DNA of 64,000 bases, from positions 146,804 to 210,803 of the forward strand of contig JAEUSY010000061.1 in NCBI GenBank assembly GCA_016788295.1, read 5' to 3'. Below the pieces are notes generated by a model. It was not told the origin of the DNA and made no database searches. It saw only the letters and a program-made list of their open reading frames with translations. The translations under genes were made by a program, and so were the position numbers. The number at the start of each line of letters is the position of its first letter. The first letter of the stretch is position 1. Positions 25,921 to 34,814 of this stretch are shown one piece after another. The stretch comes from Flavobacteriales bacterium. Lineage in GTDB: Bacteria > Bacteroidota > Bacteroidia > Flavobacteriales_F > PHOS-HE28.

Positions 25921-28900
25921 TCATTTCGTGCCGTAGCGCGGATCTTGCTTCCACGGTAGCTTCTCCACGTGCTCAACGCTCAAGGAGCAGTGTCCGAACT
26001 CCTCTTCCACCCTGCCCGTCAGCCGGTACACACCACGCCCCCGGAACGGATACTTCGCTTCCACACTGGGGAACTGTGTGCTATCCCAGAAATCACCGTT
26101 CCGATCGATGAAGCTGCCGAAGCTCATGCGTTCACCGGTGCCGGTCCTGGTGGGCTTCACGTGTACCACGTAGCCAAGCATGGAGACGCGCCGGCCGATG
26201 TGCGTGGGCATGTCGCGGGCAAGGATATGTGGCAAGGCGTTGCCTGTTGTTGTAGTGCGTGTTACGGGTTCTGTCTCCACATCAGCCTTTCCTGCATGCT
26301 CATTTGCTGATCGTCCGATCATCTGATCCTCTGATCGGCACGCTGCGAGCAGGAATGGATCACATAATGGGAAGCCCAGCAACTCCAATTCATCGTAGGC
26401 ATCGCTCAGGTCGAAGTGTTCCAGCGTGGGTAGCTTGGTGGGCGGGGGCTTGGTGACGAAGAGGTCGGGCACGGGGTCGTGCTTGGCGCCGGGGTGCAGC
26501 AGGGTGAGGTCCCACAGCAATTGCGGCTTGGTGCGGCCGGTGAAGCGGAGCGCTCCCACACGGATGAGGATGCGCGCCTGTTCGGGCGACAGGGGCACAC
26601 GCTTCAGCAGGTCGGGCAGGTCGACGAAAGGGCCGTTGCGTTGGCGATCGGTGAGTACAAGTTCCGCGGTGGTGGCTTCGAGCGACTTGATGTTACGGAG
26701 ACCGAGGAAGATGCGGGCACCTTGTCGTTGGCTACCGGCTGCTGGCTCGCTCTGCGGGTCAGCAGCCGGTAGCCAGGGGCCAGCAGCATACAACGCACAC
26801 AACTCTTCGCTCCGGTTCACGCACGGCGCTTCCACCACCGCCCCGGCGCGTTTCGCTTCGTGCAGGTAGAATTCGGTGTGGTAGAAGCCGCCGAAGTTGT
26901 TCGCCACGGCCACCATGAACTCCAAGGGGTGATAGGCCTTCAGGTAGAGGCTTTGGTAGCTCTCCACCGCATAACTCGCGCTGTGACCTTTCGCGAAGCT
27001 GTACCCGGCAAAGCTTTCGATCTGCCGCCAGATCTCACTGCTCTCGTGTTCGGGATAACCCTTCGTCTTGCAGTTGCTGAAGAAGCGCTCCTGCACGCGT
27101 TCGAACTCCTTTCGACTGCGGTACTTGCCGCTCATGCCGCGCCGCAGGATGTCGGCCTCGGCCAGCGTGAGCCCCGCATACAGGTGCGCCACCTTGATCA
27201 CGTCCTCCTGGTACACCATCACGCCGTAGGTGTCGGGCATGATCTTCAGCATTGCGGGATGCGCCTGTTTACGCCGTTCGGGATCACGGTGCCGCAGGAT
27301 GTATTCCCGCATCATGCCGCTCTGCGATACGCCCGGACGGATGATGCTGCTGGCCGCCACCAGCGTCGGATAGTCCTGCACACCCAGCTTCTTCAGCAGC
27401 ATGCGCATGGCCGGGCTCTCCACATAGAAGCAGCCGATGGTATCGCCGGTGCGCAGCAGTTCGTTGATCTTCGGATCGTGCTTGAAGCGTTCGATGGCGT
27501 GGATGTCGATCGCTTCGCGGAATGGAGAATGTGAAGTGGCTGCCTCAGAAGTTCCATTCGAGGTCGCTCTGCATTCTACATTCTTCATTTTACATTTTTC
27601 ATTCACGAGCTCCACCGCATCCCGGATATGCCCCAGTCCCCGCTGGCTGAGGATATCGAACTTGTACAGCCCCAGGTCCTCGGCCTCCAGCATGCTGAAC
27701 TGCGTGGTGGCGAAGCCCTTCGGCGGCAGGTGCAGCGCGGTGTAGTGGGTGAGGGGCTTCTCGCTGATCAACACGCCGCCCACGTGGATGCTAAGGTGGT
27801 GCGGGTGCTCGTGGAAGTGCCCGGCGTAGCGCAGGATGGTGCGGGCGATGCGGTCGTTGTCGATCACCGCTGTGCCACTGTTCACCGCCCTGGCGTTCTC
27901 GCTGCGGCCGATCCAGCGCGAGCGCGTGGTGTCGCCCTCGGCCAGCGCATCGATCTCGTGCGGCGGCAGCCCGAACACCTTGCCCAGTTCGCGGATCACC
28001 GCGCGATGCTGGTAGGTGCTGTAGGTCGCCAGCAGCGCAACCCTTCGGTGCGCTCCATACGTGTCGAAGAGGTAGCGCGTCACGTGGTCGCGGTCCTTCC
28101 AACTGAAGTCGAGGTCGAAGTCAGGCGGGCTGCTGCGGCTGGGATTGATGAAGCGCTCGAAGTAGAGATCCAGCTCGATGGGGTCCACATCGGTGATGCC
28201 GAGGCAGTAGGCCACCAGGCTGTTGGCACCGCTGCCGCGCCCCACATGGAAGAAGCCCTTGTGCTTGGCGAAGCGTACCAGGTCCCAGTTGATGAGGAAG
28301 TAGCTGACGAAATCCTTCTGCGCGATCACGGTGAGTTCGCGCTCCACGCGGTCCACTACCCGTTGCGATGGTGAAGAGAACCGCCGTAACAGCCCGGCGT
28401 GTGTTTCGCGGCGCAGCAGCTCCAGATCGGCGGCTGCGCTTGCACCGGCCCCCGAACCGGTGTCGTTGCTCCAAGTGCGGCGGTTCTTGCTCTTTCCATG
28501 GGCGAAGTGTACCTCGCACTGCTCCATCAGCCGCCGCGTGTTCCACACCAGTTCGGGCACGTCCGCAAAGACGGTGCACAGCTGTTCCTCGCTCAGGAAG
28601 CGTTGCTCAGGCACTGCGACATGCGATGGCGGAGTGGTGCTCAGCAGCGTATTGGTGTCCACCGCACGCTTCAGGCGGTGCACGTTGAAGTCGCGCTTGG
28701 TGAGTGTGGGATCGCTGCGGAAGGTGGCGGGCGCGAGGGCTACCAAGCGTTCCTTCTGCTTGATCCAGGGGGAGAAGCGCAGGCGGTTCACGTCGCCGGG
28801 CCGGATGCCGATGAACTCGTTGGGACGCAACTGCGCGGGTAGAGGTGATGTGCCGAAGGGATGGATGATGAAGGCCTCGTCCAGTTCGGGTGCGCGCTCC

Positions 28901-29199
28901 GGCAGCTCCACGCCGTCCAGCAGGTGGTCCGTCAGCAGCGAGGCCAGTTGGTGCACCCCGGTGTTGTTCCGCGCGATGCCGATGTACAGCGTGCGCGGCC
29001 CGGCCTTGAACTCGATCCCTGCGAGCGGCCGCACCTTGTACTTCGCCGCCAGCCGGAAGAAGTCGCTCCACCCCGCCGTGCAGTTGATGTCGGTGAGCGC
29101 CACCTGCTGCAGCCCCAGCGCATGCGCCTCCTGCAACACCTGCTCGGGCGAGAGCACGCCGTGGTTGAGGCTGAACCAGCTGTGGGTGTTGATCAACAT
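25921..29199 (-). CDS. dnaE: C-family DNA polymerase (DnaE2-like second DnaE)
   Basis: A 1092-residue DNA polymerase III alpha-type protein, shorter than the replicative one and lying in a cluster with DinB and a LexA-like regulator, as error-prone DnaE2-type polymerases do. The N-terminal PHP domain has an incomplete metal set (NTHSWFSLNHG, VALTDINC). The palm aspartates are Asp362 and Asp364 in PDFDLDF and Asp514 in LYKFDIL. The thumb/fingers segment (RPGVSQSGMMREYI, YQEDVIKVA, GYSFAKGHSASYA) and C-terminal helix-hairpin-helix plus OB part (SMLGYVVHVKPTRTGTGERM) follow. Three stretches without counterpart in ordinary relatives (residues about 532-560, 809-824 and the 960-980 region) are encoded by unrelated repetitive DNA, see the repeat entries. 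They fall in linkers and keep the frame, so the polymerase is probably active. The choice of the second-DnaE class over the replicative DnaE rests on context and size. Confidence 0.88.
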   Translation of the reverse strand: MLINTHSWFSLNHGVLSPEQVLQEAHALGLQQVALTDINCTAGWSDFFRLAAKYKVRPLAGIEFKAGPRTLYIGIARNNTGVHQLASLLTDHLLDGVELPERAPELDEAFIIHPFGTSPLPAQLRPNEFIGIRPGDVNRLRFSPWIKQKERLVALAPATFRSDPTLTKRDFNVHRLKRAVDTNTLLSTTPPSHVAVPEQRFLSEEQLCTVFADVPELVWNTRRLMEQCEVHFAHGKSKNRRTWSNDTGSGAGASAAADLELLRRETHAGLLRRFSSPSQRVVDRVERELTVIAQKDFVSYFLINWDLVRFAKHKGFFHVGRGSGANSLVAYCLGITDVDPIELDLYFERFINPSRSSPPDFDLDFSWKDRDHVTRYLFDTYGAHRRVALLATYSTYQHRAVIRELGKVFGLPPHEIDALAEGDTTRSRWIGRSENARAVNSGTAVIDNDRIARTILRYAGHFHEHPHHLSIHVGGVLISEKPLTHYTALHLPPKGFATTQFSMLEAEDLGLYKFDILSQRGLGHIRDAVELVNEKCKMKNVECRATSNGTSEAATSHSPFREAIDIHAIERFKHDPKINELLRTGDTIGCFYVESPAMRMLLKKLGVQDYPTLVAASSIIRPGVSQSGMMREYILRHRDPERRKQAHPAMLKIMPDTYGVMVYQEDVIKVAHLYAGLTLAEADILRRGMSGKYRSRKEFERVQERFFSNCKTKGYPEHESSEIWRQIESFAGYSFAKGHSASYAVESYQSLYLKAYHPLEFMVAVANNFGGFYHTEFYLHEAKRAGAVVEAPCVNRSEELCALYAAGPWLPAADPQSEPAAGSQRQGARIFLGLRNIKSLEATTAELVLTDRQRNGPFVDLPDLLKRVPLSPEQARILIRVGALRFTGRTKPQLLWDLTLLHPGAKHDPVPDLFVTKPPPTKLPTLEHFDLSDAYDELELLGFPLCDPFLLAACRSEDQMIGRSANEHAGKADVETEPVTRTTTTGNALPHILARDMPTHIGRRVSMLGYVVHVKPTRTGTGERMSFGSFIDRNGDFWDSTQFPSVEAKYPFRGRGVYRLTGRVEEEFGHCSLSVEHVEKLPWKQDPRYGTK
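26306..26339. repeat. GATC octamer array inside dnaE
   Basis: GATC recurs exactly every 8 nt (26309, 26317, 26325, 26333) in units TGATCGTC, CGATCATC, TGATCCTC, TGATCGGC. It encodes CRSEDQMIGRSANEHAG in DnaE, between the conserved CDPFLLA and ILARDMPTHIG segments. The octamer period is not a multiple of three, so the array was not built by codon-wise expansion. Confidence 0.6.
26729..26775. repeat. 16-bp perfect inverted repeat inside dnaE
   Basis: TGGCTACCGGCTGCTG (26729-26744) is the exact reverse complement of 26760-26775, with a 15-nt loop. It lies inside the coding sequence and supplies the proline/alanine-rich peptide GPWLPAADPQSEPAAGSQ, which interrupts a conserved region. It behaves like an in-frame palindromic insertion. 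Confidence 0.65.
27520..27604. repeat. ATTC-rich repeat element inside dnaE
   Basis: GAATGGAGAATG (27520-27531) pairs with CATTCTACATTC (27572-27583) at 11 of 12 positions, and the right side continues as an ATTC/ATTT-rich run to 27604. The element is far more AT-rich than its surroundings and encodes VNEKCKMKNVECRATSN in DnaE. The right part is closely related to the copy at the start of dinB (36038-36071). Confidence 0.65.
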
Positions 29200-29309
29200 C
29201 CGTCCGGCCAGATCGACGAAATAAACGGCGATCGGCGGACAGTAATGTAGTCGATCCGGAGGCCCTCGTGAGGGGGGGCGCAGCGGCAGCCGACCGTATG
29301 CGAAGTGTT

Positions 29310-29369
29310 GGTGCTGCCCGAGCGAGGAGGCCCCGAGGAACTCGGGGACCCCGGAGCCGGTGCAGCACC
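29310..29369 (-). repeat. Structured GC-rich element, copy A
   Basis: Minus-strand order: arm GGTGCTGC, segment GGCTCCGGGGT, inner stem CCCCGAG-TTC-CTCGGGG, segment CCTCCTCGCTC, arm GCAGCACC. Both 11-nt segments are identical in copy B (36267-36321), while the two stems have different sequences in each copy yet remain paired. It lies about 110 nt upstream of dnaE, in the 317-nt gap 29200-29516 before the next gene. Nothing else is seen in that gap apart from GC-rich hairpin sequence. Confidence 0.6.
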
Positions 29370-29516
29370 CACTGAGCCAAGGGCGCTACAGCCCCGGCTC
29401 AAGGCCGGGATGAACTCCGCACCCTACCCCGTGCGTTGGGCCCGTGTGCCGGAAAGGAGACACGCCCTGAACCCCACCACTATACGCATGTACCGCCCCG
29501 CACCGACCTTTACACC

Positions 29517-31544
29517 ATGCGTATCCTCCTCGCCCTTCTTCTGTCGTCCCCTTTCATACTACACGCTCAGCAATGGAACTGGGCCGTCAGTGCCGGTGAC
29601 GGCAGCAACGTCGATCAGTGTTATGGCATCGCGACCGATAGCCAGGGCAATGTGTATTGGGCGGGCAGTGTGCGGGGAACATCCCAATTCGGGTGCGGCA
29701 CCATCACCACGGGCAGCAACACGGCCGGCGTATTGGCGAAGTACGATGCCGCCGGCAATTGCTTATGGGTACGCAGCGTGCTGGTCACCTTCGACGATGC
29801 CTTGGCCTACGACATCGCGATCGATGCGGAGGATCGGATCTACATCACCGGCAGCTACAATGGAACGGCTGTTTTCAGTGACAGCATCTCCCTGGCGTCC
29901 TATGTCGGCGATGACATCTTCGTTGCGCGCTACGATGTGGATGGCACCTGCCTTTGGGCGCGCCGTGCGGGCAGCAACTCCAACGATGAAGCACGAGGCA
30001 TCGCTGTTTCCTCGGAAGGGGATGTGTTCATCACGGGGTTCGTCGGGGGCTTCACGGTGCGTTTCGATCCGCTCCAGCTCACCAACAACGGCCAGCGTCA
30101 GGTCTTCGTAGCGAGCTACGACAGCACCGGCACGTTGAATTGGGCCAAGCTCAGCACGGGCATCGGGCAAACAAAGTCGAGCCGAGGCATCTCGGTGGCC
30201 GGTGATCGTTTGTTCATCACCGGGCAGTTCAGCTTCGCCATCGGTGAATTCGACGGCCTGCCGATCTCGACTACATCGAACACCGGCAAGGCCTATGTGC
30301 TGGCCTGCGACCTTGATGGCAATGCCCTTTGGGCGAACAGCTATGCCTCCGGTGACCACGAGGGCATGGGCATCACGGCAGACACTTTGGGCAACGTGTT
30401 CATGGTCGGCAGGTTGTGGGGCAGCATGTTCTTGCCCGATGACACCCTCATCTCTGCGAGCAGCAACGATGATCTTATGATCCTGAAGTTCGATGCGGAT
30501 GGCAATTACCAATGGGGCAAGAGCACCGGTGCCGCACAACGCGACCTGAGCTGGCGGGCTGCTGCGGATGGATCGGGTAACGTGTACGTGGCCATTCAGT
30601 TCTCGAACACGGTGGACTTCTTCGGTACTTCGCTATCAAGCATCGGCGGCGAGGACATCGCGATCATGAAGATGGATGGCGAAGGCGATGTGGTCTGGGT
30701 TCAAAGGGCAGGAGGCTTTCAGCGCGATGTGCCGCTCTGCATCCATCGGCAAGCCGCTCCACCGCACCAATTGTACTTCGGCGGATATTACTGGGGCCTG
30801 GTCACCTACGGCAGCACCACCATCGACGATGTGTCGAACGGAGATGCGATGATGGTCTCCGCAACGGACACCACCTTCGATGTGAGCACCCATGCAGCGA
30901 CCATCTGTCCGGGTGCATGCGATGGTTTGGCACAGGTCTTCACCAACGGCGATGGCCCGTTCAGTTATCTGTGGAGCAACGGCGCCACCACTGCGCAAGT
31001 GAACGGGCTGTGTGCCGGGGAGTATGCCGTGGAGGTGATCGACGCCAACGGGCAGGTCCGATCCAGCATGGTATCGGTTACCGAGCGTTCCGATCCCGGG
31101 TTCACGGTGCAGGTGCAGAACGATTCCCTCTGGGTGCAAGGAGGGGCCTCGTGGCAGTGGTATTTCAATGAGCAGGTGATCGGTGGATCGGACAGTGCAT
31201 CCGTAATTGCGGCCTTCACAGGCAATTACTACGCGCAGGTGATCGATGCGGAAGGTTGTGCATGGAGTTCGGACACTGTGCTGGTGGTGCTGAACGTGGG
31301 CATGCCTGAAGAGCAGCACGATCAGGTCCGTATTTACCCCGTGCCGGCGGATGATGAGGTGCAGATACTTGTTGCAGGTCCATTGGAGAGTGTGCAGGCT
31401 GTGGATGCTATGGGGCGTATTGTTCCGCTGGAGCAGATCGCACAAGGGCGTTACAGCGTGGGCGGACTGTCGACCGGAGCCTACGTGTTGCGTCTTTTCC
31501 ACGCGGATGGAGGTCTGTCGATCGCGCGTTTGGTGAAGCACTGA
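29517..31544 (+). CDS. Secreted beta-propeller (SBBP-like) protein with T9SS type A domain
   Basis: ATG 29517 begins a signal peptide (MRILLALLLSSPFILHAQQ). Residues 20-450 consist of repeated units with the cores ITGSYNGTAVF, VFITGFVGGF, LFITGQFSFA and MVGRLWGSMF and alternating KYDAAGNCLW, ARYDVDGTCLWA and KFDADGNYQWGK strands, the SBBP-type propeller. An Ig-like region (ATICPGACDGLAQVFTNG, FSYLWSNGATTAQV) follows. The last 75 residues (VRIYPVPADDEVQIL ... LRLFHADGGLSIARLV) are a T9SS type A signal. A surface or secreted protein of unknown ligand; the following gene is a paralogue-like neighbour. Confidence 0.88.
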   Translation: MRILLALLLSSPFILHAQQWNWAVSAGDGSNVDQCYGIATDSQGNVYWAGSVRGTSQFGCGTITTGSNTAGVLAKYDAAGNCLWVRSVLVTFDDALAYDIAIDAEDRIYITGSYNGTAVFSDSISLASYVGDDIFVARYDVDGTCLWARRAGSNSNDEARGIAVSSEGDVFITGFVGGFTVRFDPLQLTNNGQRQVFVASYDSTGTLNWAKLSTGIGQTKSSRGISVAGDRLFITGQFSFAIGEFDGLPISTTSNTGKAYVLACDLDGNALWANSYASGDHEGMGITADTLGNVFMVGRLWGSMFLPDDTLISASSNDDLMILKFDADGNYQWGKSTGAAQRDLSWRAAADGSGNVYVAIQFSNTVDFFGTSLSSIGGEDIAIMKMDGEGDVVWVQRAGGFQRDVPLCIHRQAAPPHQLYFGGYYWGLVTYGSTTIDDVSNGDAMMVSATDTTFDVSTHAATICPGACDGLAQVFTNGDGPFSYLWSNGATTAQVNGLCAGEYAVEVIDANGQVRSSMVSVTERSDPGFTVQVQNDSLWVQGGASWQWYFNEQVIGGSDSASVIAAFTGNYYAQVIDAEGCAWSSDTVLVVLNVGMPEEQHDQVRIYPVPADDEVQILVAGPLESVQAVDAMGRIVPLEQIAQGRYSVGGLSTGAYVLRLFHADGGLSIARLVKH

Positions 31545-31620
31545 GGTCTTGGGACCGTCCGTTGAGCCTGGCGAGCAGCGTTGCGGTCATGGGCCGTGTC
31601 ATGAGGTAAGAACCACCTCC

Positions 31621-33222
31621 ATGCGCTCCATCATCACGCTGTTCATAGCATTTGCTCCCGCTTTCCTTTTTGCCCAAGAGGTCTCTTGGCTCACCGCTTC
31701 GCCGGTGGAGTATTCCATGAACCCCGGCATGCCTCGGCACACTGTTGCTTCTGCGCCCGGGCATTTGGTGGCCGCGCGCATGGTGGATGTACACTTCATC
31801 TATGGCCTCACGCCCTACGGCGCTGTGGCCCTCGATGCGCTGGATCCCGCCACCGGTGGCAGCCTGCTCTCGTGCCTGCTGCTCGATTCGGTCTTTGTCA
31901 GTGCGGCCGTGGTGGATCCCGCAGGCATTGCCTATTTCGCCGGTCGCTTCATGGGCGATGTGCTTGAGGTATGTGATGGCTCACAGTTGGCCGGCATCGA
32001 CGGTGGTCTCTTCACACAGAACCAGTTCCTGCTCGCTTGGGATCTGGCGAACGGTTCAGCCTTGTGGATGCGCAACCTCTCTGCCAGCTATCCGCAAGGC
32101 GACGATGTGCCTTCCATCGCCATCGACCCCGAAGGGCATCCATGGTACATCATGCAGGATTTTCTTGATGGCCGTGTGGTGCGCGTGGATGACGCTGGCA
32201 ATGACGTGGAGGTTCGCGGGATCAGCGGCATTCGCCGTTTCGGTACCATCAGCTTCGATGCATGGGGCGGGCTTTACGTGAGCGGGTCCTGTGAGAACGG
32301 CATGCTCTCCTTTGGCGGACAAGGGTTCCCCGTGAGCAGCACCGAGGGCTACAACATGTTCGTGTTGCGTTACAGGCCCGGTGGTTCGGCCGGTTTCGTG
32401 CAGTTCGGGAATGACGTCACCTTCACCAACCCCGCCGTGGTGGCCACCAGCGATGGGCATGCCTACTTGTCCGGGGCCCTGCACCTGGACGGGGAGGTAT
32501 GGCCGGGCCTGCAGTTCGATGGCACCAATTGGGGCGCTGACATCTTCGTTGTGAAGCTCGATAGTACGGGTCAGTTCCTGTGGGGGCGCGAGGGCCATCC
32601 CGCCGATGTCGGCATCACGGGCGATATCATGCAGGCCAGTGGTCCGGGGATCGCTGTGGATGCTGCGGACAACGTATACCTCACGGGCGCCAATCGCGGT
32701 GTGGTGGATTGGGGTAATGGCGTGCAGTGCACGGGCGTGATCCCCGGACGAAGCCTGTCCGTGGTGGCTTTTGCTCCGGATGGAACACCGCAATGGGCGT
32801 TGAGCAGCGCGCCTTCCTCTTGGCACGTGGAGGCACAGGCCATTGCCACCACAGCGGAACCGGGTGTGGTACACTTCATCGCTCACGTGGCCGATCCCTT
32901 CACCATGGGTCCCTACACCGTAGGTGCAGAGGGTCAGCAATCGGTTGTGGTGGGCCGGATCACCGAGGTGACCACCGGGCTGGAGGTCGTGATGGGTTCA
33001 TCGGGGCTGCAGAGTTGGCCGAACCCGGCAACGGACGTGCTGTTCGTGGAATGGCCCGGCAGTGCCGTGGTGAGCGGAGGTCTGTTGAACGCCGCAGGTC
33101 AGCAGGTGAAGCACCTCACCTTGGTGCCCGGTCGGAACGTGCTGGAACTGGGAGGACTGACCGCCGGACTGTACCTGTTGCGCCTGGCGGACGGAAGCAC
33201 GGTGCGCGTTGTGGTGGAGTAG
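31621..33222 (+). CDS. Secreted beta-propeller protein with T9SS type A domain
   Basis: ATG 31621 begins a signal peptide (MRSIITLFIAFAPAFLFAQ). The body shares the SBBP-like repeat style of the preceding gene (AYFAGRFMGDVLEV, LYVSGSCENGMLSFGGQG, AYLSGALHLDGEVWPGLQ, VYLTGANRGVVDWGNGV) with FVVKLDSTGQFLWGRE strands. The final 75 residues (QSWPNPATDVLFVEW ... LYLLRLADGSTVRVVVE) are a T9SS type A sorting domain. The 76-nt gap and shared direction suggest joint transcription with the 29517 gene. Function unknown. Confidence 0.87.
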   Translation: MRSIITLFIAFAPAFLFAQEVSWLTASPVEYSMNPGMPRHTVASAPGHLVAARMVDVHFIYGLTPYGAVALDALDPATGGSLLSCLLLDSVFVSAAVVDPAGIAYFAGRFMGDVLEVCDGSQLAGIDGGLFTQNQFLLAWDLANGSALWMRNLSASYPQGDDVPSIAIDPEGHPWYIMQDFLDGRVVRVDDAGNDVEVRGISGIRRFGTISFDAWGGLYVSGSCENGMLSFGGQGFPVSSTEGYNMFVLRYRPGGSAGFVQFGNDVTFTNPAVVATSDGHAYLSGALHLDGEVWPGLQFDGTNWGADIFVVKLDSTGQFLWGREGHPADVGITGDIMQASGPGIAVDAADNVYLTGANRGVVDWGNGVQCTGVIPGRSLSVVAFAPDGTPQWALSSAPSSWHVEAQAIATTAEPGVVHFIAHVADPFTMGPYTVGAEGQQSVVVGRITEVTTGLEVVMGSSGLQSWPNPATDVLFVEWPGSAVVSGGLLNAAGQQVKHLTLVPGRNVLELGGLTAGLYLLRLADGSTVRVVVE

Positions 33223-33263
33223 GGGGCGAGCCATTATTCTTCCCCGAAGAAGTCGCTCGGCGC

Positions 33264-33281
33264 TCGCCGAAGCTTCGGCGA
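33264..33281. repeat. 18-bp perfect palindrome, CTTCGCC family
   Basis: The palindrome centred on AAGCTT reads TCGCCGAAGCTTCGGCGA and is followed by AGGCGAGG. It lies between two convergent genes (stops at 33222 and 33313), where it may also help termination. It shares the CGCCGAAG/CTTCGGCG core with the copies at 5063, 36496 and 37158. Confidence 0.6.
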
Positions 33282-33312
33282 AGGCGAGGTCGATCGGTTT
33301 ACCCGAGATCGC

Positions 33313-34083
33313 TCAATACACAAGCTTGAAGTTCAGGTGTTCCTTATGCCGCTCATAGGTGTCTATGAGCACCTGTCGCAATTCCGGCAATTCAGCAATG
33401 CGCTTATACACTTCCTGTTCGATCTCCGCTAATCTCGAATTGCTGACGCCGGCTTTCACCTCCTCGGCGAAGGTCCCTCGCACTAGCGTGTAAGGCGCAC
33501 TGGGATCCTTCATCATCCGAATTGCCATATAGCAGAACGCCGCATGATAAGGGTGGGCTAACGCTGAGCTTAGGTCCTTAACCTTGTTGATGCCGATGCA
33601 GATATGCACTGTTGGCCGGCCATCCATCATATGCACATAGTAGAAGTGCGCTGCGATCCGCAATGCTGAATCGATAGGCAGCGGTGCGACCATCTCGCGG
33701 TTCACGGCGCGCAGGTAGAGCCGCTGGAAGGCGGTGTCCTCGGCCATGCGCTCCGCGAACTGCTGGCGCATGGCCTTTTTGTCTTTGCGCAGGGCGAGGA
33801 TCTCTTTCTGGTGCTTGTAGAGTTTTGAGTAATTATTGTAGAGGTAGTCATACGCGTAGTAGAGCGCTTCGCAGCGTTCCCGCAAGACAGGGTCAGCCTG
33901 CATGCTGTCCGGCTCTACGGTGAGGTACGAGGCCTTGCCTTTGCCTTGCACTTTGTATCGGAAAAGCTCATGGAATCTGCTGGTGGCGTTCCATGTGCCT
34001 TGTGCGCTGGACATGATGCACAGCATAAGCGTTGCCAGCAAGGTCACGGCGCGTTGGTTTCTTCTGCTTCGCATTTTATTCAT
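33313..34083 (-). CDS. Secreted protein of unknown function
   Basis: A 256-residue protein with an N-terminal signal segment (RAVTLLATLMLCIMSSAQ). The mature part is helical and rich in tyrosine and charged residues (CEALYYAYDYLYNNYSKLYK, RKDKKAMRQQFAERMAED). I recognise no domain. It lies 6 nt downstream of the 4-helix-bundle gene on the same strand. A tenfold run of small insertions is seen in neighbouring genes but none is obvious here. Confidence 0.65.
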   Translation of the reverse strand: MNKMRSRRNQRAVTLLATLMLCIMSSAQGTWNATSRFHELFRYKVQGKGKASYLTVEPDSMQADPVLRERCEALYYAYDYLYNNYSKLYKHQKEILALRKDKKAMRQQFAERMAEDTAFQRLYLRAVNREMVAPLPIDSALRIAAHFYYVHMMDGRPTVHICIGINKVKDLSSALAHPYHAAFCYMAIRMMKDPSAPYTLVRGTFAEEVKAGVSNSRLAEIEQEVYKRIAELPELRQVLIDTYERHKEHLNFKLVY

Positions 34084-34089
34084 GACCGC

Positions 34090-34746
34090 TCAACTGCATA
34101 GTCCATCCTTCAGTGTTGCCTTCCTCATCTTGTACAACCGCTCGCTGAAACCACCTTCCTTCTCAAAGGCCCTGGCCTGGCTGTCCACCTGCTTGTCCAA
34201 GAGGTGGAGCACGATATTGCACAGCGTCTGGCCCACGTTGGCGCTGATCTCCGCATAGGTACGGTCCTTTACGGTGCGTGGTGTGTGTGCGGTGCGTGGC
34301 CCTTCAACGGCTTGCAAACGCTGTTCCTGCTCTCGCCCCCACAGGGCTTTGATCCAAAGTGCCACTTCGTCGGGGTCTTTGCAGCGCGCGTTGCTCAGTT
34401 CCTTGCGGCGCGGGTCCATGGGCGCCCACACCGGCAGCTTGCGCTGCTCCAGGAACGATTCATAATCCTTTCGCAGTTCATCGATGCTGGCCCGCGCCAC
34501 GCTCGTGAGGTTCATCTCCAGTTTCTTGGTGGTGGCGCTGATCTTACTGCCTTCGGCAATGTTCCGCACACCGCTGCGTGCGGCCTGCTCCATTTGATCG
34601 GCCGTGCGGCTGCCCGCCGGGATGTAGCGGTCCACAAAACGCACGGTCACATCGTAGAGCAGCTTGGCCACCTGGTAGCTCACCAGTTTCTCGTACCCGC
34701 CGCTGGGCTGAAGGATGCTTGGGCGTTCTGGAGTAGGCTTTTCCAT
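34090..34746 (-). CDS. Four-helix-bundle protein with suffix domain
   Basis: Residues about 15-95 match the 23S rRNA intervening-sequence-type four-helix bundle (YEKLVSYQVAKLLYDVTVRF, MEQAARSGVRNIAEGSKISA, EMNLTSVARASIDELRKDY), and the C-terminal TYAEISANVGQTLCNIVLHL LLDKQ is the associated suffix segment. These small proteins occur in variable chromosomal loci and rRNA intervening sequences; their function is unknown. Between the two parts the peptide GPRTAHTPRTVKDR is encoded by a short direct repeat (34272-34299). A near-match promoter box (TACTTTTA, 34752-34759) lies 5 nt before the start. Confidence 0.82.
   Translation of the reverse strand: MEKPTPERPSILQPSGGYEKLVSYQVAKLLYDVTVRFVDRYIPAGSRTADQMEQAARSGVRNIAEGSKISATTKKLEMNLTSVARASIDELRKDYESFLEQRKLPVWAPMDPRRKELSNARCKDPDEVALWIKALWGREQEQRLQAVEGPRTAHTPRTVKDRTYAEISANVGQTLCNIVLHLLDKQVDSQARAFEKEGGFSERLYKMRKATLKDGLCS
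34272..34299. repeat. Direct repeat CGGTGCGTGG inside the four-helix-bundle gene
   Basis: CGGTGCGTGG occurs at 34272-34281 and again at 34290-34299, separated by a GT-rich TGTGTGTG tract. It lies in the coding sequence between the bundle and suffix domains and appears to be another small low-complexity insertion. Confidence 0.5.
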
Positions 34747-34814
34747 GGTTCTAAAAGTAGTTGCGGTTGTTCAAAATGGACTCCATTGGAGTCCATTGCA
34801 TTTGTGCCTTGCTC

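Noticed and set aside
26306..26339. GATC octamer array as a Dam or replication-origin cluster
   Set aside because: Only four units, inside a coding sequence, with no DnaA boxes or origin genes nearby.
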